From assembly GCF_001042655.1 (NCBI RefSeq), contig NZ_AP012332.1, positions 992,001-1,056,000 on the forward strand: a stretch of 64,000 nucleotides of DNA, given 5' to 3'. The position numbers and the translations under genes were made by a program. Source of the DNA: Gardnerella vaginalis ATCC 14018 = JCM 11026. GTDB lineage: Bacteria; Actinomycetota; Actinomycetes; Actinomycetales; Bifidobacteriaceae. Shown here in pieces: positions 39,941-48,773 of this stretch. Numbering within the stretch: position 1 is the stretch's first letter; each line of letters opens with the position of its first letter. The notes beneath the pieces were generated by a model. It saw only the letters and a list, made by a program, of their open reading frames with translations, was not told the origin of the DNA and searched no databases.

Positions 39941-42007
39941 GTGTCCGTCCTAAATACACTCCAGCAGCAAGCTTTCAATCTTGCTCGTAAGGCTTTGCAA
40001 ATTGGCAGCAACTTCGCGCACCCAGTAAGCGACGACATCGCAGGAGAACCAGACTATTCTATTCCACAAGATCAGCAAGACGGATCACAGAATAAACAGA
40101 ATAATCTGCTTCAGCAAAATCAGTATCTTCCACGAGTAGACGAATGGGGTTCTCAACTACAAACCACCACTTTCCTAGACCCACAAACTGGCTTGCTAAC
40201 CACAAAAACGGACGGAAATCCGCCATTAGACGAAGGCACAAGCATCTACGACTTGTATGCAGACAGGGCAGCAAGAATGGGAGATGATCCACTTTACACA
40301 TACAAAGAAAACGATGAATGGGTTACAAAAACAGCCAACCAGTTCCTTACAGAAGTTAGAAAAGCCGCAAAAGGCTTGATTCACTATGGATTGCGCAAAG
40401 GCGACGCTGTTGCGTTAATGTGCAAAACCTCGTATGAGTGGGATGTTGTTGATGCTGCAGTTATGGCTTGCGGAGGCGTGTTGGCTACAATTTACGATAC
40501 GGATTCTGCCGAGCAAATTCGCAACATTGTAAACAACTCCGACTCGCGCTTTTTGATTGTTGGCACAACTGAAATGAAAGACAAGGCAGATGGAGCTATT
40601 GAAGAATGCCCAAGCCTTGAGCGCATTATTTGCATAGAAACAGGCGGATTGGCGGAACTACAAGCCTTTGAATACTCCGTTAGCGACGAAGAACTAGACG
40701 AGCGAATTGACTCGGTTAAAAAAACCGACTTGTGCTCTATTGTGTACACTTCTGGCTCTACGGCTGCGCCAAAAGGCGTGGAAATGACGCATGAGCATTA
40801 CTGCACAACCGCGTTAAACTTGCCAACTTACTTGCCGGACTTGCTTAGCGAGCCTAACGGTTCTGTGCTTCTATTCTTACCTCAAGCCCATTCGTTTGCG
40901 CGTGCAATCAACTATATTGTTGTTGCTAGCACGCTTAGAATCTACATTGCGCAAGGCATTACAACGCTTATATCTGACCTTCAAGTCGCAAAACCAACAG
41001 TTATGATTGTTGTTCCTCGTGTGCTCGAAAAAGTGTATAATGCGGCTTCGCAAAAGGCAGGTCATGGTGCTAAGGGACTTGCTTTCCAGGGTGCTGTTGT
41101 TACAGCTCAGCAATACATGAAGGAAGTACAGGATTCTGGAGACGCTAAGGCGCTAACAAAGGCTCGCCGCGCTGCTTACGATCCACTGGTTTACCGCCCG
41201 ATTCGCCAAGCGCTTGGTGGGCGTGCGCGCTGGATTGTTGCTGGCGGTGCACCACTGGATCCAGAGCTGCTAGCGTTCTTCCGCGGCGCAGGCGTGCCAG
41301 TTTACGAGGGCTATGGTCTTACGGAAACCACTGCCCCGTGCGCGTTTACTCCTATTGGCGTTCCATTCCGTGAAGGCTCTGTTGGCATTGCTTTCCCAGC
41401 TTTCACTTTGCGAATTGCTAAAGATGGCGAAGTGCAAATTAAGGGCACTTGCGTGTTTAAGAAGTATCACAAGAATGAAGAGGCGACAGAAACTTCGTTT
41501 ACAGAAGACGGATGGTATGCTACTGGCGATTTGGGTCGCATTGACGACGATGGCATGCTTTACATTACTGGTCGCAAGAAGGACTTGATTATTACTGCCG
41601 GCGGCAAGAATGTGGCTCCGGGTCCTATTGAAGAAGTGATTAAGCGTTGCGAACTTGTATCTCAAGCTCTTGTTCTTGGAGATAAAAGACCATTTATATC
41701 TGCTCTTGTGACTTTAGACGAGGAGATTTTACGCAATTGGCTTAAGACCAAGGGCTTGGACGAGACTATGAGCATGGAAGACGCCGCAAATAACGCGGTT
41801 GTGCGCGCGGAAATCCAAAAGTTTGTGGATATTGCAAACGAGGACGTATCGCGCGCGGAATCTGTGCGAAAGTTCATTATTCTGCCAGAAGAGTTTACTC
41901 AAGAAAACGGTTTGATGACGGCTTCTATGAAGATTATCCGCCCGCGCGTTATTAAGAAATACGCTAATCTGCTTAACACGCAAATGTATACGATTCGCAA
42001 GAAGTAG
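39941..42007 (+). CDS. Long-chain fatty-acid--CoA ligase (AMP-forming)
   Basis: Activates fatty acids to acyl-CoA via acyl-AMP. The 688-aa protein of the ANL superfamily shows the P-loop-like YTSGSTAAPKGVEMTH (near residue 267), GYGLTETTAPCAFTP, the hinge motif YATGDLGRIDDDGMLYITGR and the catalytic Lys region VIKKYANLLNTQMY near the end. Its first 80 residues are a polar extension. GTG start with AAGGAG 5 bases away. Relatives include mycobacterial FadD15. Beta-oxidation is generally absent from Bifidobacteriaceae, so a role in using exogenous fatty acids for lipids is more likely (inference). Its terminator is the first copy of a 76-bp direct repeat. Confidence 0.93.
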   Translation: MSVLNTLQQQAFNLARKALQIGSNFAHPVSDDIAGEPDYSIPQDQQDGSQNKQNNLLQQNQYLPRVDEWGSQLQTTTFLDPQTGLLTTKTDGNPPLDEGTSIYDLYADRAARMGDDPLYTYKENDEWVTKTANQFLTEVRKAAKGLIHYGLRKGDAVALMCKTSYEWDVVDAAVMACGGVLATIYDTDSAEQIRNIVNNSDSRFLIVGTTEMKDKADGAIEECPSLERIICIETGGLAELQAFEYSVSDEELDERIDSVKKTDLCSIVYTSGSTAAPKGVEMTHEHYCTTALNLPTYLPDLLSEPNGSVLLFLPQAHSFARAINYIVVASTLRIYIAQGITTLISDLQVAKPTVMIVVPRVLEKVYNAASQKAGHGAKGLAFQGAVVTAQQYMKEVQDSGDAKALTKARRAAYDPLVYRPIRQALGGRARWIVAGGAPLDPELLAFFRGAGVPVYEGYGLTETTAPCAFTPIGVPFREGSVGIAFPAFTLRIAKDGEVQIKGTCVFKKYHKNEEATETSFTEDGWYATGDLGRIDDDGMLYITGRKKDLIITAGGKNVAPGPIEEVIKRCELVSQALVLGDKRPFISALVTLDEEILRNWLKTKGLDETMSMEDAANNAVVRAEIQKFVDIANEDVSRAESVRKFIILPEEFTQENGLMTASMKIIRPRVIKKYANLLNTQMYTIRKK

Positions 42008-42035
42008 CGCCTAAAGCGTAACTCGCAAATCGCCC

Positions 42036-42111
42036 AAAACCGCGGTTAACTAGTCTTATAACTGACTAGTCTTCCGCGGTTTTTCGTATCTACACACGAT
42101 CCCGCTTTTTG
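42036..42111 (+). terminator. Terminator of the acyl-CoA ligase gene, direct-repeat copy A
   Basis: AAACCGCGG pairs with CCGCGGTTT around an inner ACTAGTC/GACTAGT stem, followed by a T run. The whole 76-base block, including the downstream TATCTACACACGATCCCGC, recurs with very few changes at 48452-48527 in the same orientation. Confidence 0.85.
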
Positions 42112-42130
42112 CATCTACCCCATGCTTCAT

Positions 42131-42330
42131 GCGTTATATTTGTCGCACCTCCGAGACAAATATAACGAAAATCAGCCAAAAGGCGTTACAAATGTCTCAT
42201 CAGTGATGCAAATCTAACGAAATTAGGGCAAAAAGCGTTACAAATGTCGCACCTCCGAGACATATATAACGAATCCAGCCATCTCGCAACAGAAAACAAA
42301 GAACGTCGCTCACTCGAGACAAATCTAACT
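42131..42330 (+). repeat. Left array of 52-bp palindromic repeats
   Basis: Three units begin at 42131, 42183 and 42235 (each with GCGTTA) at exactly 52-bp spacing, plus a degenerate fourth around 42302-42330. Each unit holds a dyad; the first is a perfect 12-bp stem (GTTATATTTGTC and GACAAATATAAC, 10-base loop), followed by an A-rich tail ending CAAAA. The set is homologous to the array at 43761-43945 and in the same orientation. Units match each other along their whole length, so this is not a CRISPR array. Confidence 0.85.
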
Positions 42331-42368
42331 TCACAAAATCAGCGCACATACACCATCGCTCGCATAAA

Positions 42369-43655
42369 TCACAGCATTTTAATAATCCTAGGAACTCCTG
42401 CATCAATCAGCTTACTCTCAACCCTTTTAGGATTAACAATATCCGAAATGGTAAAACGCACAATCCTGCTTACTCCACACTCCTTCATAAGCAACGCTTC
42501 ACGCTCAGCCTGCCGGTCAATATTGCGATTAATAACACTAGGATTATACGATTTACGCAACATTCGATTATCGCATGACGAATTAAAATCGACGTTAGTA
42601 TGACTAGGATTATCGAAATCAACGTAATACTTTGAATGCCCGTCAAACTCGCCAACAATCAACTCAGCATTGGGAAGCCGCCACAAAAAATCACACCTAT
42701 ACTTGCCACCTGAGTGCGGCAATATAAACTCGCGTTGCAATTCTGGCACCATAAATCCGAGCGAAATCATCGTTCCTCGCGCGAACGATTCACCGCCGTT
42801 TTCACTTAATCTATTTGCAAAACAACAAAGGCGTCTAAGCGAGAGAAACTTGTCTATTCTAGTTTCACAGCAACTTCCAAAAAATGTGCTTTCAAATAAA
42901 TCAGAGGTTGTTGCAGCAGAAACACTTTTATAATTATTAATATCCGAAGTCGAATATCTACTTTCACAAATAGAGATGACTTTAGCAAAATCAACATTAT
43001 CGCGAGCAGCAGAATCGAAAATCGACAATGCTGATCTAAAATTCATGCTATTTGCAACATCGAAAAGCATTGTGCTCTTATCTACAATATGACTTCGAAC
43101 TCCGTAATCTATATTGTCGCTTAAATGCGAAAGAACAACGAAGCGACCGCCACTTCCCTCCCTTCCACGCACAATTCGAACATCATCACTAGTGCCATCC
43201 ATCTCTCTGCCTGTTGCATTAATTCTACGCAACAACGGATTATCATTTGCAGACTTTCTGGTTATAGTGCGAACGTAAATTGGAATTGACTGAGACGGCA
43301 GCATTTTGACGCAATCACTATTTTTATCAGTTTTATAATCAGTTTTATAATCATATGTTATGTGATCATAATCATTCACAACATCGTAGCCGATTAGCGC
43401 AGCAGCAGTAACCCCTGTAAATTTCCAGTCTGGATGAATATCCATCAAAGAAAACGCTATATGTCGAATTTGCTCAGCTGTATACAGATTTTGCCAATAT
43501 TCTGTTCTTGCGTAAAGACCTGGGAATACTCTCACAAGCGATCCTGCCCTAGTGTACCTATACACACACTGCCTTTGCGAATTGCTGATTGGATGAAAAC
43601 AACGATGCTCAAACTCAGCTTTTTCGAGCATGCTTTTAACGTTAGACTTTTTCAT
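42369..43655 (-). CDS. AbiEi-like/DUF559-like protein between repeat arrays
   Basis: The 428-aa form starts at ATG 43655 (MKKSNVKSM) with AGG just upstream; a longer frame reaches 43691. The N-terminal part (QRQCVYRYTRAGSLVRVFPG, LYARTEYWQ, GVTAAALIGYDV) resembles the AbiEi antitoxin winged-helix region. The C-terminal part (KYRCDFLWRLPNAELIVGEF then DGHSKYYVD, and EREALLMKECGVSRIVRFT) has the D...ExDG..KY layout of DUF559/restriction-endonuclease-like proteins. Such fusions are common hypothetical proteins in Actinobacteria. No AbiEii toxin gene is beside it. Function is unknown; DNA binding, possibly of the flanking palindromes, is an inference. Confidence 0.65.
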   Translation of the reverse strand: MKKSNVKSMLEKAEFEHRCFHPISNSQRQCVYRYTRAGSLVRVFPGLYARTEYWQNLYTAEQIRHIAFSLMDIHPDWKFTGVTAAALIGYDVVNDYDHITYDYKTDYKTDKNSDCVKMLPSQSIPIYVRTITRKSANDNPLLRRINATGREMDGTSDDVRIVRGREGSGGRFVVLSHLSDNIDYGVRSHIVDKSTMLFDVANSMNFRSALSIFDSAARDNVDFAKVISICESRYSTSDINNYKSVSAATTSDLFESTFFGSCCETRIDKFLSLRRLCCFANRLSENGGESFARGTMISLGFMVPELQREFILPHSGGKYRCDFLWRLPNAELIVGEFDGHSKYYVDFDNPSHTNVDFNSSCDNRMLRKSYNPSVINRNIDRQAEREALLMKECGVSRIVRFTISDIVNPKRVESKLIDAGVPRIIKML

Positions 43656-43760
43656 AAGCCTGAGATTATGAGATAAGCAATGAATGTGCAATAGATTTCG
43701 ATCAATGTGGATAAAGGCTAGCTTGTAAGTATGAGACTAGACTGAGTTGACTTACGACAA

Positions 43761-43945
43761 GCGTTAGATTTGCCTCACCGATGATGCAAATCTAACGGAT
43801 TTGACCCAAAAAGCGTTACAAATGTCTCATCAATGATGCAAATCTAACAAATTTGACCCAAAAAGCGTTACAAATGTCTCACCTCCGAGACATATATAAC
43901 AAATCTGAGGCAAACAGAGAATGTCGCTCGCGCAGATTTAATCCA
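43761..43945 (+). repeat. Right array of 52-bp palindromic repeats
   Basis: Units begin at 43761, 43813 and 43865, exactly 52 bp apart, plus a degenerate fourth at about 43917-43945 that shares GTCGCTC with the left array's remnant. The first unit has a perfect 11-bp stem, GTTAGATTTGC against GCAAATCTAAC. The array ends about 30 bases before the C10 promoter of the next gene. Confidence 0.85.
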
Positions 43946-43974
43946 TAGGTATTTGATAAAATCGCGTTGAAAAC

Positions 43975-44005
43975 TTGATACCCCCCCCCCGGTAGAAAAT
44001 ATGTT
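43975..44005 (+). promoter_or_regulatory. C10 tract in the probable promoter of the coiled-coil surface protein
   Basis: TTGATA (43975-43980) is followed by C10 (43981-43990). TATGTT at 44000-44005 would be a 4/6 match to -10 with 19-bp spacing; AAATAT at 43997 gives 16 bp. Losing two C residues would give the ideal 17-bp spacing to TATGTT. Slippage of the tract is thus a plausible on/off or tuning switch for the gene starting at 44102. Confidence 0.55.
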
Positions 44006-44101
44006 TTCCAAAACAAGACGAACGGCAAGAAATTGCTAAAAATCTTGTTCAAAAACACGAAAACTAGCGATTTCCTATTATCAAACATGAGGAGAGGTTT
44101 T

Positions 44102-47100
44102 ATGAATGCTAAAATCGCAGCCGCTATATCTTTAGGCGCAAGTTCACTGGCATTATTCGCAATGGCAAATGTGGCAAATGCCGATGTTGTAAATCAAAAC
44201 TCAGATAATGCAAATGTTGAAATTAATGCTAATCATGAGAATCCTGATCCACAGGAAGCTAAAGCAAATGAACTCGCAAGAGAAGCTGAAAAGCTTGAGT
44301 TAGAAACCAAAACAGAAGTAGGCAAAGCCGATGAAGCTGTTAAAAACGCAAATAGCAATCTTGCAAAAGTAAATAAAAAAGTAGAAGACGCATCCAAAAA
44401 AGCATCCGAAGCTATAGAAGCGAAAAATCAAGCAGAAAAAGATGCAGAGGATGCAAAGAAGCAAGATGCAGAAGCTAAAGAAAAAGTAGATGCAGCTCAA
44501 AAGATAGTTGACGAAGCCGAAAAAATTAAAGAAAATGCACAATTAGCGGCAAGTAACGCCGAAAATGCAAAGAAGCAAGCAGAAACACAACTTGAACAAA
44601 ATCAAAACGAACTACAAAATGCCCAAAAAGCTGTAGATGAAGCAAAAACAAATCTGAATGAAGAAAACAAGAATCTAAACGCAGCTAAAGAAAATCTTGA
44701 AAAAGAAAAGTCATCTTATACCTCTTTAGTTGAAAGCGCAAAATCTCTTGAAGAAGCAAAGAAGAAAACAGATAATGAGCTTAAAGACAAAGAAACAGAA
44801 TTAAAAGAAAAACAAGCACAGTTAGAGCAACTTAAAAAGTCTGATTCTGCTTTAAGCAATACGGATTTGGAAAAAGTAAAACAAATTGCTAAAGAGAAAG
44901 AATCCGTTTATAAGCAAGCTCAAGAAAAAGTAACAAAAATTAAAGAAACGCTTGCTACAAGTACCCAGAAAATTAACAAAACAAGTGAAGAACTAGAATC
45001 TAAAGAAAAAGAACTAGAAAAAATCGGTGATTACAAAAAGCTAGTTGAATCTTACAAAAACTTAGACAATCTTAGAGGAAAAGCAGATGCAGCAGAAAAA
45101 GTCTACGATGCTGAAAGCAAAAATGATTCTAATACAGAAAATTCATTAGAGAAGAAGTCTGACTTCTACAAGTTCTTGCAATATGTGATTAACACTGAAA
45201 AAGCTAAGGAAAATAACAAAAACGAAGATCTTATTGCAGACGCTGAGCGCGCGCAGAAAATTCTTAAAGGCGAATCATATGTGATTCCAGGGCAAGAATT
45301 CCAAGATGGATCGTATAAAGAAGCACAAACAATAGAAGCTCCAACGTGGTATGAAGATATTGTAAAACCTGGGCTTGGTAGAGTTGGCAGCGCTGACTCT
45401 TTGCAAAACATGAAGGAAGCCGCTGAGTATTATGATGCTTTAAATGAGTACAGAAGAAACGATAACAACGCGTTGCAAAATGTAAACGTGCGTTTAAGCT
45501 TGATTGCCGAAAGCATTGTGCATTCCTTCTACTCTGCTGCTATTAATAATCATGCAGTAAACCATGAAAAGTATGATAACGCTAGTGTTATGGACACTAC
45601 ACCGTACAAAACTGCAGAAAATCTTGCGTGGGGAGATTACGACGGGCATAAAAATGGTCGAATGAAATATTCAAATAACGATTGCAAAGTTCTAGACGAC
45701 GGTAAAACTTCATGCTCAAAGCAAATTAAAACGCAAAGCACGGAACCTAAACCTACAGATAATAAGTGGAATGCCTTAGACGGCTGGTATACGATTGAAA
45801 AGAATCGCTATGAAGAGGCTAGAGATACAGGAATCTTCTATACATTCAATGGCGATACAAAGATTGAAAACAAGCTTTCTGAAGCTGGTAAGCAATTCCT
45901 TAGGGACAATCAATATGATTTTGGAATGAAATTAAGCCAAAATCCAAACACAAGATTATTCGAAGAAAATGACGAAAATGGCAAGCTAACTAATTTATTT
46001 AGTCTTTCCGTAGGTCATTACACTACTTTTGCTAGAAAAGATATAAGTGCTGGCGGTTTCGCAGAAGGCGATTTATATATTCAAGAAATGACTAGACCTT
46101 CTGGCGGGAAACAAGAAACTGTTACAAAAAATGAAGATGTTGCTGTGTGGCACGGAAGCAATGAATATTCGATTAGCGTTGCCAAATATAAAGAGCTTCT
46201 TGATGGTTATGAGAACAGTCTAAAACAAGAAAAAGCTGCTGGAAGCGCCTCTGAAGATGCAGATGAAATCGTTAAATTGCAAAAGCTGAATGCTGAAGCA
46301 AATAAAGCAAATGCAAATTTGTTTGAAGCTAAGTACAATCTTCGAAAAGTACAATACGATTTGAATTTGCCAGACAAAAAGAGCGCTAAGGGGCTAAAAG
46401 AACAAGAATTAGAACATGTAAAAGCCGAGAAAGAAAAAGCAAATAATGAAGCTAAAAAATATGGCGACCCTAACGCAGACTGGGGAATCGAAGAAAATGC
46501 AGCTATTGCAAAAAAGCTTGCTCAGCAGTGGCAAACAAAGTACACGCATCTAAATGGAAAGGTTAAAACTCTTAGTAGCTCAATAGATGCTGCGAATGCT
46601 AAGAACTTACCAAATAAAATCGCCTTGGATGCTTTCACAAATGCTGCATACGATTTTGATAGCGCTAAGAACGAGTTAAAAAAATCTCAAGAAGAATTTG
46701 CAAAGCTCACTATTGAAGCAAAGAAATACGAGAATGAGTATAAAGTTGCAAGCACAAATGTAGAAGAAGCCGAGAAACAATCTCAGTTAACTGGTGAAGC
46801 AAAGCAAGCTAAAATCAGGGAGTTTGAAGAATCTGTAAAGCAACTCAAATCTACTAAAGACGATTTGCAAATCAAAGCTAATGATGCTGCTAAAAACTTG
46901 GCAGAAGCCAACGAGAAGGTCACGAAACAAGATGAAACTGTTGATAGTGTCACACGGTTGCTTGATTCTGCTCGTAACAGAGTTAGTGAAGCAGAGAAAC
47001 AATTCAATCTTGCAAACAAAACTAAGGAAAAAGCTGAACAGAAAGTTGCGGAAACTCAAAGCCAAGTTAACAAAGCACAGAAGCAAATTGAAGATGCAAG

Positions 47101-48430
47101 CCAACAAATTGATTCTGCTAACAGAAAAGTTACAGAAGCTCAAAAGCAAGTTCAAGATGCTGAACAGCAGGTAGCTGCAGCAACCGAAGTTAAGAATAAA
47201 GCTGATGCTACTAAGTCGAATACAACTAAGTTAGTATCTGATGCTGCTGCTAAAGCCGCTCAAGCTAAGCAAAAAGCTAATGAAGCAAAGTCTGCTATTG
47301 AGCAAGCACAACGCATTACAAAAGAAGCTCAAAGCCAATTTGAATCAGCAAAGAAAAAGGCTGAAAACGTTAAAATGCAAGTTTTGCAAGCAAAGCAAAA
47401 AGTTGCTGAATTGCATGAGAAAGTTAAGACGCTTTTGGCTGGAGCTAAAAATAACGTAATTGAAAGGTACAACGCTACTTTTGCTGCCGTAAATCAAAGC
47501 TTCAATAATTTTGAGAATACGCTTATTCTTCGTTTTACAACGCTTGATGCAGTGGAACAGTCTCTTAATGAATCTACTAGTACTTTAGATAAGACTTTAA
47601 AGGACGTAAATTCGCTGGTGACTTCAGATAATGAGAATAATGGTGATGGTGGCAATAATGGTGGTAATAATGAATCTCCAACAGTGCCACAAACAAATCC
47701 GTCTCATGACGCAAGCACAGATTTAACGCCTGCTCCTACCCCATCTAAAGAAGTAGAATCGGGCAACGCTAATCAGAATACTGGTTCAACTAGCGCAACG
47801 CAGAATAACACGAGCAACAGTACAAGTTCTAGCGAATCCTTCGAGAACTACTACAACCAGTATCTTGCAGGATACGCAAACAACTTGTTCGGAAATGAGC
47901 AACTCGGATTCCACGCTGCTATTCCAGCTGCACAATCGCAAAGCGCAAACGATGCTAACGGTGCTAACGGTGCAAATGCTCAAAATGATAATGGCGTTGC
48001 AGCGAATAATGTTGCAGGAGCTGCGCACACTAACACTCTTAGCGCAAGCAGCGCTAACCGCATAGCAGCTGCTCTTGCATCTGGCTCTAAAGCTGCAGCT
48101 AAGGATCTTGCTAAAGATCTTGCTAAAGCACAAGATGCTGCTAAGGATTCTGCTGCTAAGAGCGAGTCCAATAAGGATAATGCAAAGAACGACGCAAAGG
48201 ATTCTGCAAAGAGCAAGTCTAAGAGCGAATCCAAGAATGATTCCAAGAGTGAATCTAGTGAATCCAAGGATGAGTCTAAGAACGCTCAAGCTTCTGGCGG
48301 CGCACAAGACGGAGCGCAAAGCGCATCCAACAACACTACGCTTAAGGTTGTTGCAGCTCTAGCGGCTGTTGTTGCAGGAATCGCAGCAATCGGAGGCGGC
48401 ACTTACTTCGCTCGCCATCGTCGCCCATAA
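44102..48430 (+). CDS. Large coiled-coil surface protein with internal CAP domain (SEC10/PgrA-like)
   Basis: The frame opens at 44033, but ATG at 44102 has GGAGAGG 4 bases upstream and a signal peptide (KIAAAISLGASSLALFAMA), giving 1442 aa. Residues about 40-440 are a coiled coil rich in Glu/Lys/Ala. About 440-680 is a CAP-like domain (YYDALNEYRR, ESIVHSFYSAAINNHAVNHE, TAENLAWGDYDG, GHYTTFARKD). About 690-1165 is a second coiled coil, then Gly/Asn/Pro-rich and Ala/Lys/Ser-rich spacers. The end is a membrane helix (VVAALAAVVAGIAAIGGG) and ARHRRP with no LPXTG, so it is probably membrane-anchored. The layout resembles SEC10/PgrA surface-exclusion proteins. The ligand is unknown. Confidence 0.85.
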   Translation: MNAKIAAAISLGASSLALFAMANVANADVVNQNSDNANVEINANHENPDPQEAKANELAREAEKLELETKTEVGKADEAVKNANSNLAKVNKKVEDASKKASEAIEAKNQAEKDAEDAKKQDAEAKEKVDAAQKIVDEAEKIKENAQLAASNAENAKKQAETQLEQNQNELQNAQKAVDEAKTNLNEENKNLNAAKENLEKEKSSYTSLVESAKSLEEAKKKTDNELKDKETELKEKQAQLEQLKKSDSALSNTDLEKVKQIAKEKESVYKQAQEKVTKIKETLATSTQKINKTSEELESKEKELEKIGDYKKLVESYKNLDNLRGKADAAEKVYDAESKNDSNTENSLEKKSDFYKFLQYVINTEKAKENNKNEDLIADAERAQKILKGESYVIPGQEFQDGSYKEAQTIEAPTWYEDIVKPGLGRVGSADSLQNMKEAAEYYDALNEYRRNDNNALQNVNVRLSLIAESIVHSFYSAAINNHAVNHEKYDNASVMDTTPYKTAENLAWGDYDGHKNGRMKYSNNDCKVLDDGKTSCSKQIKTQSTEPKPTDNKWNALDGWYTIEKNRYEEARDTGIFYTFNGDTKIENKLSEAGKQFLRDNQYDFGMKLSQNPNTRLFEENDENGKLTNLFSLSVGHYTTFARKDISAGGFAEGDLYIQEMTRPSGGKQETVTKNEDVAVWHGSNEYSISVAKYKELLDGYENSLKQEKAAGSASEDADEIVKLQKLNAEANKANANLFEAKYNLRKVQYDLNLPDKKSAKGLKEQELEHVKAEKEKANNEAKKYGDPNADWGIEENAAIAKKLAQQWQTKYTHLNGKVKTLSSSIDAANAKNLPNKIALDAFTNAAYDFDSAKNELKKSQEEFAKLTIEAKKYENEYKVASTNVEEAEKQSQLTGEAKQAKIREFEESVKQLKSTKDDLQIKANDAAKNLAEANEKVTKQDETVDSVTRLLDSARNRVSEAEKQFNLANKTKEKAEQKVAETQSQVNKAQKQIEDASQQIDSANRKVTEAQKQVQDAEQQVAAATEVKNKADATKSNTTKLVSDAAAKAAQAKQKANEAKSAIEQAQRITKEAQSQFESAKKKAENVKMQVLQAKQKVAELHEKVKTLLAGAKNNVIERYNATFAAVNQSFNNFENTLILRFTTLDAVEQSLNESTSTLDKTLKDVNSLVTSDNENNGDGGNNGGNNESPTVPQTNPSHDASTDLTPAPTPSKEVESGNANQNTGSTSATQNNTSNSTSSSESFENYYNQYLAGYANNLFGNEQLGFHAAIPAAQSQSANDANGANGANAQNDNGVAANNVAGAAHTNTLSASSANRIAAALASGSKAAAKDLAKDLAKAQDAAKDSAAKSESNKDNAKNDAKDSAKSKSKSESKNDSKSESSESKDESKNAQASGGAQDGAQSASNNTTLKVVAALAAVVAGIAAIGGGTYFARHRRP

Positions 48431-48451
48431 TCAAAACTAAAAAACAAAAAT

Positions 48452-48527
48452 AAAACCGCGGTTAACTGGTCTTATAATTGACTAGTCTTCCGCGGTTTTT
48501 TGTATCTACACACGATCCCGCTTTTTG
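48452..48527 (+). terminator. Terminator of the coiled-coil surface gene, direct-repeat copy B
   Basis: Same nested hairpin as at 42036-42111 (AAACCGCGG/CCGCGGTTT with inner ACTAGTC-like arms and a T run), including the flanking TATCTACACACGATCCCGC. Only a few positions differ over 76 bases. Confidence 0.85.
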
Positions 48528-48579
48528 TAGCTCTACACACGAAAATCAGCAACAAAATGCGGAAAAAACGACGCTTCAT

Positions 48580-48629
48580 GTAGTGCGTTTGTATGACAAC
48601 ACGCCGTATTTTAGGTACAAACACACTAC
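48580..48629. repeat. Inverted repeat, 14-bp arms
   Basis: GTAGTGCGTTTGTA at 48580-48593 pairs with TACAAACACACTAC at 48616-48629 with one mismatch. There is no T run. It lies between copy B of the direct repeat and repeat element B. Confidence 0.55.
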
Positions 48630-48630
48630 A

Positions 48631-48773
48631 AGGCAGGTCCTCGTTCGCACGGATTAGCCGTGCGAACGTCTTCGCTTGCGTTGAAAGCACACCGTGCTTT
48701 CAACCTTAAGCAAGCTCAGCGCTCCGAATTGCCTTTTCGCGCTACGCTCTAAGCGAAAAGACAGGTCGTCGCG
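48631..48773 (-). repeat. Dispersed hairpin-rich repeat element B, copy 1
   Basis: The reverse complement matches 60787-60920. It contains a chain of hairpins: CCTTTTCGC/GCGAAAAGG-type arms, GTTGAAAGCAC/GTGCTTTCAAC, and (in this copy only) GTTCGCACGG/CCGTGCGAAC. It begins at the base after the era stop codon. A truncated third copy is at 61179-61215. It is REP/BIME-like with no coding potential. Confidence 0.7.

Noticed and set aside
42131..43945. The regular 52-bp arrays could be CRISPR arrays
   Set aside because: Only three full units per array, the would-be spacers are similar to each other, and there are no cas genes nearby.
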